Shown piece by piece: positions 9,010-15,447 of a stretch of DNA of 64,000 nucleotides. The notes under the pieces are model-generated. The model made no database searches. It worked only from the letters and a program-made list of their open reading frames with translations, and had not been told where the DNA came from. Positions within the stretch are counted from its first letter, which is position 1. Each line of letters opens with the position of its first letter. The stretch comes from Roseiconus nitratireducens (GTDB lineage: Bacteria > Planctomycetota > Planctomycetia > Pirellulales > Pirellulaceae), in assembly GCF_008629675.1 (NCBI RefSeq), contig NZ_VWOX01000009.1, positions 1 through 64,000 of the forward strand, given 5' to 3'. The translations under genes and the position numbers were made by a program.

Positions 9010-10050
9010 TCACTTGTCGGACAATGGAACCTTCACCTTGGCCAAGTAGATCGATGTCGTCGCGTGCGAGGCATCGGCTTCGTGCCCGGAGTAGTAGCTG
9101 ACCCACAGGTGGTCGTCATGCCAGACCAGTCCTGCGTAGCTGGTGTCACCGCCCGAAGGCAACTCCAGGCATTCGGTCAACGTCGCCCGCGCCGTGTCCA
9201 ACCAGCACAGCGACGTTCGGGCGCCTCCGTCGTACAAGCGGACCGCGGCGAGGACACGGCCATCGGGTATTTCAATCAGGTGGGGACCGCCGACTCGGAC
9301 GCCGAGATCGCGCCAATTCCATTCGCGATACGGCGGCTTGGACGTCCCGAGGAGTGCCGAGTTCTCTGCGCCGTCGCGGCGCAACAAGCATTCCGCGGTG
9401 TCGTCTTTGCGAAACAGGATCGAAGATTCGTTCCCGAACGAATTCTTTCGCAAATCGGCGACCAACGGCTGAAACGATTTCCCGTCTTCGCTTTGATACA
9501 GACGCAAGGTTCCGCGGCTGTCCGCCGTCCCATACCCGATCCCGTAGGCGCGGGGACCGTGCCATGTCACGCGCCACAGCCAGACATCGGGATCACCGAC
9601 CGGAAAGCCTTCGCTCCAATCGCGTCCGTCATCGGAAAACCAGGACAGCGACTGATGCCGGTGGGTTGCCGACGCGGGGAGCGCTGCGGCGCCGGACAGC
9701 ATCAATTGGCCGTCGGGCGTCACGGTGATCTTCGCGTCGCGAAGATCGGCTCCGGGACGTTCGATCAGGGCGGCGGACTGCCAACTCTTTCCGTCGGCCG
9801 ACTCGATCACGCGGATCCGGCCATGCGGCGAAACGTGCCCGTCCCCTTCGCGGAACACGCAGTACCAGCGGTCCTGAAACCGGATCAGATCGGTAAAAGC
9901 GTTGTGCGGGGCGCGGTCCCAGATTTTCCGCACGTCCACCAACGTCACTGCATCCTGTGCGGGAGGTTGGGCAAGCAGCGCCGTCGTGGGCAGCAACACT
10001 GAGAGCGCCAACAATGACAGCAATTTTTTTCTGATCGTTTCAAGCATCAT
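9010..10050 (-). CDS. Secreted sialidase-like beta-propeller protein
   Basis: 346 residues from ATG at 10050 (a second ATG at 10047 is equally possible); longer frames upstream run into the repeat cluster and are not credible. A signal peptide (KKLLSLLALSVLLPTTALL) is followed by a sialidase/neuraminidase-type propeller. Three Asp-box-like motifs are visible: SADGKSW, SDDGRDW and SEDGKSF. An early FTDLIRFQDRWYCVFREG segment carries an FRE-type motif seen in planctomycete exo-sialidase-like proteins. Whether it cleaves sialic acid is unknown, since many family members act on other sugars or only bind. It is transcribed convergently with the sulfatase fusion gene and belongs to the same glycan-degradation neighbourhood. 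Confidence 0.8.
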   Translation of the reverse strand: MMLETIRKKLLSLLALSVLLPTTALLAQPPAQDAVTLVDVRKIWDRAPHNAFTDLIRFQDRWYCVFREGDGHVSPHGRIRVIESADGKSWQSAALIERPGADLRDAKITVTPDGQLMLSGAAALPASATHRHQSLSWFSDDGRDWSEGFPVGDPDVWLWRVTWHGPRAYGIGYGTADSRGTLRLYQSEDGKSFQPLVADLRKNSFGNESSILFRKDDTAECLLRRDGAENSALLGTSKPPYREWNWRDLGVRVGGPHLIEIPDGRVLAAVRLYDGGARTSLCWLDTARATLTECLELPSGGDTSYAGLVWHDDHLWVSYYSGHEADASHATTSIYLAKVKVPLSDK

Positions 10051-10164
10051 CAAGAATCCGGCGGGGAAAGTCGTCCACATCAACGCAGCAGGATACCCCA
10101 ATCCGATCCCCAACACCGGGGACAGCAAAACCGGGGACAGAGCACTGGGCTCTGCTGACCACAC

Positions 10165-10188
10165 GTAGCTACGCTCGCCAGAGCGTGG
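10165..10188 (+). repeat. REP-like hairpin, GTAGCT + stem + GCCA loop + GG (copy A)
   Basis: GTAGCT is followed by the arm ACGCTC, a GCCA loop, the perfectly complementary arm GAGCGT, and GG. It sits inside the phrase cluster. Compared with the copy at 10353-10376 the flanks and loop are conserved while both arms change together, keeping the pairing. Confidence 0.65.
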
Positions 10189-10352
10189 CGTTCCGCGGGA
10201 CGGGCAATTGGGGACAGAGCATCTTGGGGAAATCGGCGCGGGGATAGAGCACTCTTGGTCGGGCAATTGGGGAAATCGGCGCGGGGACAGAGCACTCTTG
10301 GTCGGAGCACTCTTGGTCGGTAACCAGGCTTTGTCTGAAAACGGAAGGATTT

Positions 10353-10376
10353 CCGCCGTCTGGCGACGGCAGCTAC
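10353..10376 (-). repeat. REP-like hairpin, same family (copy B, opposite strand)
   Basis: Read on the minus strand it is GTAGCT, arm GCCGTC, loop GCCA, arm GACGGC, GG. The arm sequence differs from copy A by compensatory changes, while GTAGCT, GCCA and GG are retained. This points to selection or copying for structure rather than chance similarity. Confidence 0.65.
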
Positions 10377-10539
10377 GGCGATAACCGGGCGATGCGGGAA
10401 TTGGATGGGATTCGGTCGCAAACGGGGACCTCAAACGGGGACAGAGCACCATCGGTGGTCCGACGGGCGTCGTTTGGCGGTCGCCGATGGCGGTTCGGTT
10501 GCGCAGCTTGATCTTCCGTTTGCTAGACTAGCCCGTTCC

Positions 10540-10679
10540 GCTAGCTGGACAGCGCTACTTTGGGTGAGCCGCGTGGCGCTAGCCGCGGATTTTCTGGCCT
10601 CAACCGGCGGATAGCACCTTGCGGTTTATTTCACCGCAAATCACGGTGTTTTGATTGAAAGTGGCGTCGTCCAGCTAGC
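10540..10679. repeat. 140-bp segment bounded by a perfect 11-bp inverted repeat
   Basis: GCTAGCTGGAC (10540-10550) and GTCCAGCTAGC (10669-10679) are exact reverse complements. Inside lie a GAGCCGC...TAGCCGC REP-like element (10564-10588) and a perfect 7-bp hairpin, TTGCGGT/ACCGCAA (10619-10639). The segment ends 53 bases before the FMN-binding gene start. It could be a MITE-like insertion or a structured 5' leader; no clear target-site duplication is visible. Confidence 0.5.
10564..10588 (+). repeat. REP-like element, GAG(C)CGC...TAGCCGC family (copy 1)
   Basis: GTGAGCCGCGTGG followed by CGCTAGCCGCGG forms a CCGCG/CGCGG stem. A related element lies at 24384-24410. Both are intergenic and share GAG, a C/G-rich arm, and TAGCCGC(C)GG. 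Confidence 0.5.
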
Positions 10680-10732
10680 CCCCCGCCCGCCCCTGCCCCA
10701 CGGCTGACGTGCCGTCGAGGAGAACTGTGTTG

Positions 10733-12049
10733 ATGTCTTCAACGTCGCGTCCCATCCCAGCCTTTGGCTATTCACGACTTGTCCCGTTCCTGGTGGCACT
10801 GCTGCTCGGTTTCGCCCCCGGGATCGGCTACAGCCAGGACCAGGTCGAGTTCCTCAACGGGACCACCATTGAAGGAAAGGTTCAATCGATCCGCAAAACG
10901 GATCGGGAATTCGACTTTGAAACCACCGTTGGCGATCGAACGCTAAAACGAACCTATCCGTTTGCCAAGGTTCACGCTGTCATCCTGAAGGGAAAACGCT
11001 ACGAGCTGACTCCCAAACAAGCCGGTGATTCCGCAGCTTCCCAAACGGCGGACCGTCGCAGCGAATCGGAAATCAAAGCCGTGATCGAGGCCGCCGGCGA
11101 AACTCCGCCGGAATGGTTTGAATCAACCGATTTGGATTATCCCAAATCGTTGGATTTGTCCTGGCCACTGCGACCGCCGACCAAGGAATGGGAAAGCCAC
11201 AAAAACATGGGTCAGTACATCTGGTCGGTCATCAATGAGAATCCGGGACGCTGGCATTCCGGAATCAAACTGGTCCATCACGTTCTGTCACTGCACCAGG
11301 ATGACCCGGTCCTGCTGCGACGCGACATGGAATCTCTTGGCAACTTGTACTTCACGCTGCTGCAGGATTACGCGCGAGCAGCGTTCTGGTTTCAAAAGGC
11401 GAAACCCGATCCGGGAAGTCGCGAGAGCATCCGGTTGGCCGAATGTTATTGGCGGCTCGGAAATCGGCCGATGGCGTTGAAGTTGACACGTGGAAGATCC
11501 CTGCCTTTGGCTGCAATCAAATTGCTGGGTGAGATGGGCGAACTCGATCGCGCCGTCCGGCTGGCCGAGGCGTTTGGCCGAACCTCACAAAGCAATCAAG
11601 CCCTGCTGCTGGCCGGAGACGCGCTGCGGCAAGCGGGTCGGGCCGAGGAGGCGATCACGATTTATCAACGTGTCGTCGACAACCAGGACTTCCGGAATAA
11701 GGAATACGAGAACCGGATGAAGTCGCGTGCGCGCGACAGCATCGAAGCGATCCGGTTGTTCGACCAGGTCGATCTGGCGACTCTTGCCGACGGCAAGTAC
11801 ACGGGCAACGCGATCGGCTACAACGGCAAGTTGGACGTCGCCGTTCAGGTCGGTGGCGGAAAAATTCGCTCGGTCCGCGTGACCTCCCACTCCGAGAAGC
11901 AGTTCTACGCGGCGCTCACCGACACGCCAAACCAGATCGTGCAGACACAAAGTCTGACGGAAGTTGACGCAACCAGCGGTGCGACGGTCACCTCCCAGGC
12001 GATCGTCAACGCCACGGCCAAAGCGGTTGCCGGAACGCCCGTTGAGTGA
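10733..12049 (+). CDS. Exported FMN-binding protein with covalent flavinylation motif
   Basis: 438 residues from ATG 10733, preceded at 9 bases by GAGGAGA; in-frame GTG (10709, 10727) starts are less well placed. A signal peptide or anchor (LVPFLVALLLGFAPG) is followed by a short beta-rich region (about 36-85), an alpha-helical TPR-like middle (about 150-325: LAECYWRLGNRPMALKL; LLLAGDALRQAGRAEEAITIYQ), and a C-terminal FMN_bind domain (about 345-438). DATSGAT with Thr418 fits the D-x-x-(S/T)-G-A-(S/T) site where ApbE-type transferases attach FMN through a phosphoester. Such domains occur in RnfG, NqrC and NosR. The next gene encodes a polyferredoxin of NapH/NapG type, so this protein is inferred to carry electrons outside the cytoplasmic membrane. 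No apbE is present in the window. Confidence 0.85.
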   Translation: MSSTSRPIPAFGYSRLVPFLVALLLGFAPGIGYSQDQVEFLNGTTIEGKVQSIRKTDREFDFETTVGDRTLKRTYPFAKVHAVILKGKRYELTPKQAGDSAASQTADRRSESEIKAVIEAAGETPPEWFESTDLDYPKSLDLSWPLRPPTKEWESHKNMGQYIWSVINENPGRWHSGIKLVHHVLSLHQDDPVLLRRDMESLGNLYFTLLQDYARAAFWFQKAKPDPGSRESIRLAECYWRLGNRPMALKLTRGRSLPLAAIKLLGEMGELDRAVRLAEAFGRTSQSNQALLLAGDALRQAGRAEEAITIYQRVVDNQDFRNKEYENRMKSRARDSIEAIRLFDQVDLATLADGKYTGNAIGYNGKLDVAVQVGGGKIRSVRVTSHSEKQFYAALTDTPNQIVQTQSLTEVDATSGATVTSQAIVNATAKAVAGTPVE

Positions 12050-12160
12050 GCGAGGGAAAACGCAGATGCGGCGCACCAACAACCGGGGCCAAGCGTATTG
12101 GGCCCCTCAACACCGGACCGACTTCTGGGCCGAACCCCACCGGGCCTCACGGGGATGCTC

Positions 12161-14620
12161 ATGAGACGCTTGGCGATTGGTGCGGCGATCGCGATGCTGG
12201 GAACGGCGGTCCTGCTGGCCGGCTGGACCGACCATCCGCTTTCTCGCGCGCTGTCTGACGGCTCCAGCTTGTTGACGGTGGCCGTCGGGGGTCTGCTGAT
12301 CGCGGTGGCCGTGCTCGTGTTGCTGACGACTCTGGACCGAGGTCGGACCGGCGCGTTGTTACGTCTGGATTGCTTCTTGCCGTTTCTCAAACGCATCCGC
12401 GACGGCAGTTCGCCGTCGCACTCGGTGGCGGGTCGCATGCTGCGCCGCATCGTTCCCGCATCCTGGCAGTCCGACTGGGCCACCAAAAAGCGTGGGAGTT
12501 TCCGAAAACGGATGGGCCAGTTGGGCATCTCCTGGCGGGCGGCACCCGTCCGCCGACTGATTCAATCAATTTGCTTGCTGACTTTTTTGGTCTTGTTCTT
12601 CGTCGTGTGTTGGCCCTACTCGGCGCGTCCCGCACCGGTCGGCGAAATCTGGCCGGGCTGGAGTTTTGACGGCGTCGACCAGCAATCGGGCGAGTTCTTG
12701 TTTTCCGGTGGAGAGACGGGAAAATCGCCCATCGCGGCTCACCAGCAGCTGTTTGTTTTTGACGAAAGCGTGCCCGACCCCGCGTCCGGCGCGGCCGGCA
12801 GCTACGACGTCGTCGAGGTGACAACGGACCAGATTCGTTTGCGATCAACCGACGATTTAAGTGCCGCCTTGGACACGCTGCTTATTGGTGGAGGTCCGTG
12901 GACTTTGCGGCAGTCCGATCCGACCGCCTGGCCATCGCACTACGCGGACAATTTGCGGCGCAAGGAGATCATCCCGGCGGAATTGTTCTTGGCGATTGAT
13001 CCGCTGGTCAGCCTCTCCACAGCGATCGCGTCGCGCAGCTATGTCTGGTCGCTGGTTGCGGCCGGCATCATCTTGCTGATCTGCGTGCTGATCCCGCGAG
13101 GTTTCTGCGGTTACCTGTGTCCCTTGGGAACCACCATCGATTTGTTTGACTGGGCCGTCGGCAGGCGGGTCACTCGTTTTCGCGTCGGCAACGACGGTTG
13201 GTGGGTCCACATCAAGTACTACCTGCTGGCGGGGACCTTGGTGTGCGCCGTCTTGGGCATTTTGGTTTCCGGCTTTGTTTCGGCGATCCCGGTGATCACG
13301 CGCGGCATGCTGTTCCTGGTGGATCCCCTGCAAAGTGGTTCGCTACGCGGTTGGCATTTGGTGCCGGCGATGAACCTTGGGCACCTGATTTCGATCACGC
13401 TGTTCATTGGCGTGCTGGCACTGGGTTTTTTGCGTCCGCGATTCTGGTGCAAGTACGTCTGCCCCAGCGGAGCCGTTTTCTCCTTGGGCAATCTATTCCG
13501 CGTGACGGAGCGGAAGGTCGAATCCAGCTGCATCCACTGCAACAAGTGCGTGGAAATCTGCCCGTTCGATGCCATCAAACCTGACTTCACGACTCGGACC
13601 ACCGACTGCACCCTGTGTCAGTCTTGTGGCGGTGTCTGTCCAACTCATGCCATCAAATTCGTGGAACGGTGGAACTTGGTGGAGTTAAAAGCTCCGAACG
13701 ATCCGCCAACGGGTGAGACCGCGTTGGGACGGCGTGGCTTCCTGTCGCTTGCCGGTGGCAGCGCTGCGGCAGTTGCCGGCGGGGTCGCCATGGCCGGAAT
13801 GACCAAAACGTTTGGGGCAAATCTGAATGCTCCCGATGCCTTTCACCCCGTTCGACCTCCGGGAAGCGTCCCGGAGCAAGAATTCTTGCAAATGTGCATT
13901 CGCTGTGGCGAGTGCTTCAAAGCCTGTCCGAACAACGTCCTGCAACCGGAAGCCTTCCAACAGGGCCTGGAAGGACTTTGGACCCCAATGGTCAACGCCG
14001 ATTGGGCGGGATGCGAATCCAGCTGCAATGCGTGCGGTCAAGTCTGTCCAACGGGCGCCATTCGTGCGTTGCCGCTGGAGGAAAAGAAAGTGGCACGCAT
14101 GGGCTTGGCAATCGTCAATTCCGACACGTGCTTGCCATTGGCCGGTCGCGAGGATTGCGATCTCTGTGTGCAAGAATGCAACGCCGCCGGCTACCACGCG
14201 ATTGAGTACATCAAGGTGCGTGCAGAAGTTGACGACGACGGCCAACCGATCGAAGGCACCGGGTTCCTGGCGCCGAACGTGATCGCCGATCAGTGCGTCG
14301 GCTGCGGATTGTGCCAGACACGATGCTACGGAATCAACGTGAAGGAAAAGCACTTGCTGCAGGAGTCCGCAATCATTGTCCAGGCGGGCGAAGGCAGGGA
14401 GGACCGCATGATGTCAGGATCCTACCGTCAGAAGCGAAAGCGCGAGCAGGCCGAGCGCCAGCAAACGTCCTCCGAACCCGCTGCGGACTCCTACTTTGTC
14501 CCGAATTCCGAACCGACGGAGGATCCGTTCGGCACCTTGCCGGATCCGTCGCAACCGGAACCGAACGCGGGCGTGCCCGACGACGATCCCTTCGGCATCC
14601 AGTCAGACGATCCGTTCTGA
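12161..14620 (+). CDS. NapH/NosR-type membrane polyferredoxin fused to a NapG-like ferredoxin
   Basis: 819 residues from ATG 12161, which has GGGG 6 bases upstream; ATG 12155 is an alternative. Several membrane segments come first, followed by the paired CxxxCP signatures CGYLCPLG (about residue 316) and CKYVCPSG (about 430) of NapH/NosR-type proteins. Two [4Fe-4S] motifs follow, CIHCNKCVEICP and CTLCQSCGGVCP. An internal RRGFLSLAGG hydrophobic segment (about 525) resembles a Tat signal and separates a NapG/MauM-like part with four more cysteine clusters (CIRCGECFKACP, CNACGQVCP, CDLCVQEC, CVGCGLC). The C-terminus is acidic and low complexity with DDPFG repeats. NapH and NapG are usually separate proteins that pass quinol electrons to periplasmic carriers. 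With the flavinylated neighbour upstream, the pair likely forms a transmembrane redox conduit; the terminal acceptor is unknown. Confidence 0.85.
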   Translation: MRRLAIGAAIAMLGTAVLLAGWTDHPLSRALSDGSSLLTVAVGGLLIAVAVLVLLTTLDRGRTGALLRLDCFLPFLKRIRDGSSPSHSVAGRMLRRIVPASWQSDWATKKRGSFRKRMGQLGISWRAAPVRRLIQSICLLTFLVLFFVVCWPYSARPAPVGEIWPGWSFDGVDQQSGEFLFSGGETGKSPIAAHQQLFVFDESVPDPASGAAGSYDVVEVTTDQIRLRSTDDLSAALDTLLIGGGPWTLRQSDPTAWPSHYADNLRRKEIIPAELFLAIDPLVSLSTAIASRSYVWSLVAAGIILLICVLIPRGFCGYLCPLGTTIDLFDWAVGRRVTRFRVGNDGWWVHIKYYLLAGTLVCAVLGILVSGFVSAIPVITRGMLFLVDPLQSGSLRGWHLVPAMNLGHLISITLFIGVLALGFLRPRFWCKYVCPSGAVFSLGNLFRVTERKVESSCIHCNKCVEICPFDAIKPDFTTRTTDCTLCQSCGGVCPTHAIKFVERWNLVELKAPNDPPTGETALGRRGFLSLAGGSAAAVAGGVAMAGMTKTFGANLNAPDAFHPVRPPGSVPEQEFLQMCIRCGECFKACPNNVLQPEAFQQGLEGLWTPMVNADWAGCESSCNACGQVCPTGAIRALPLEEKKVARMGLAIVNSDTCLPLAGREDCDLCVQECNAAGYHAIEYIKVRAEVDDDGQPIEGTGFLAPNVIADQCVGCGLCQTRCYGINVKEKHLLQESAIIVQAGEGREDRMMSGSYRQKRKREQAERQQTSSEPAADSYFVPNSEPTEDPFGTLPDPSQPEPNAGVPDDDPFGIQSDDPF

Positions 14621-14668
14621 GCCGCCTGACGGTCCAGGCAACGAGGTGCCAATTCCGGCGTCGACTTG

Positions 14669-15286
14669 TCACTCGCCCGGATCTTCAAACTCCAACGTCC
14701 GCATCCGCCAGTCGAAATGCAGCGATGCCAGACGCGACAGGACGATGAATCCGACTGCCAGGGGAAACGACAGCGCCCGATCCACCCCCCAGGCGTCCAT
14801 CAAGAACAACAACCAACTCCCGACGAAGGCACACGTCGCAAAAAACGGCGCCGAAGTGAACAGGCTGGGCACGCGGTTGCAGACCACGTCGCCGATCACG
14901 CCCCCAAAGGTTCCGGTGATCACACCGAACATTGCCGCGATGAAATGGGACGTCCCCACCTCCAATGCGATCGTCGCGCCGACGACGCTGTACAGCCCCA
15001 ATCCCAGCGCGTCCGAAACCGTCAACGCTCTTTCGGCCCACCGGGGGATGCGGGGCACCAGAGAGAATGCCACCGCGATCGCGAACACGACCACGGGATA
15101 GTGTTCGTGCTGGATCCAAAACAACGGATGCCGATTAAGAAACAGGTCTCGAAGCGTCCCGCCGCCAAAAGCGACGATGAATCCGACGGAGAACACGCCG
15201 ATGAAATCCATCTGGTGCTGTCGTGCCAGCAACATCCCGTAAATCCCGCTGGCCATCACGGCAATCCATTCGGCTAACTGATACAT
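14669..15286 (-). CDS. TRIC/UPF0126-family membrane protein (YicG-like)
   Basis: 205 residues from ATG at 15286, which has GGAG 9 bases upstream and begins MYQLAEWIAV, the usual short N-terminus of the family; longer starts at 15358 (ATG) and 15382 (GTG) add unlike sequence. The duplicated UPF0126 pattern is present: GIYGMLLARQHQMDFIGVF with GGGTLRD in the first half, and ALGLGLYSVVGATIAL with GTFGGVIGDV in the second, about seven membrane helices. The family is structurally related to trimeric intracellular cation channels, and some members have been linked to glycine uptake. A short hairpin GCCTG/CAGGC at 14625-14640 lies in the 48-base gap to the convergent polyferredoxin gene. Confidence 0.85.
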   Translation of the reverse strand: MYQLAEWIAVMASGIYGMLLARQHQMDFIGVFSVGFIVAFGGGTLRDLFLNRHPLFWIQHEHYPVVVFAIAVAFSLVPRIPRWAERALTVSDALGLGLYSVVGATIALEVGTSHFIAAMFGVITGTFGGVIGDVVCNRVPSLFTSAPFFATCAFVGSWLLFLMDAWGVDRALSFPLAVGFIVLSRLASLHFDWRMRTLEFEDPGE

Positions 15287-15447
15287 CAACGGGAACTCCG
15301 ACGCAGCGATGGACGCCACGACGCGGGGAATCAATCTGACGAGCGGATACCACGGCATGTCCGAACCTTGTCGGGACGGCACGACGTCGGCATGATGAGG
15401 AAGGATCTTGCGATCGACAACCCGTTCCTCGTCCGGCAGCCGTGATC

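Larger units (their letters stand above)
10118..10450 (+). repeat. Cluster of GGGGACAGAGCAC phrases without a transposase gene
   Basis: Full or near-full copies of GGGGACAGAGCAC lie at 10133, 10210 (ends in CAT), 10240 (GGGGATAGAGCAC), 10283 and 10437. Partial copies lie at 10118 and 10424. Some are followed by a secondary repeat, ACTCTTGGTCGG (10251, 10294, 10308), and by GGCAATTGGGG (10203, 10262). All are in the + orientation. The same phrase surrounds the RAYT-like gene at 56.5-57.6 kb. The cluster fills the space between the divergent sialidase-like gene and the FMN-binding gene. Confidence 0.85.

Noticed and set aside
10118..10450. CRISPR array
   Set aside because: The repeats are short, irregularly spaced and variable, and no spacers of uniform length or cas genes are present.
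10051..10452. Extension of the sialidase-like gene through the phrase cluster
   Set aside because: The extra residues are only translations of the GGGGACAGAGCAC repeats; a signal peptide starts at 10047-10050.
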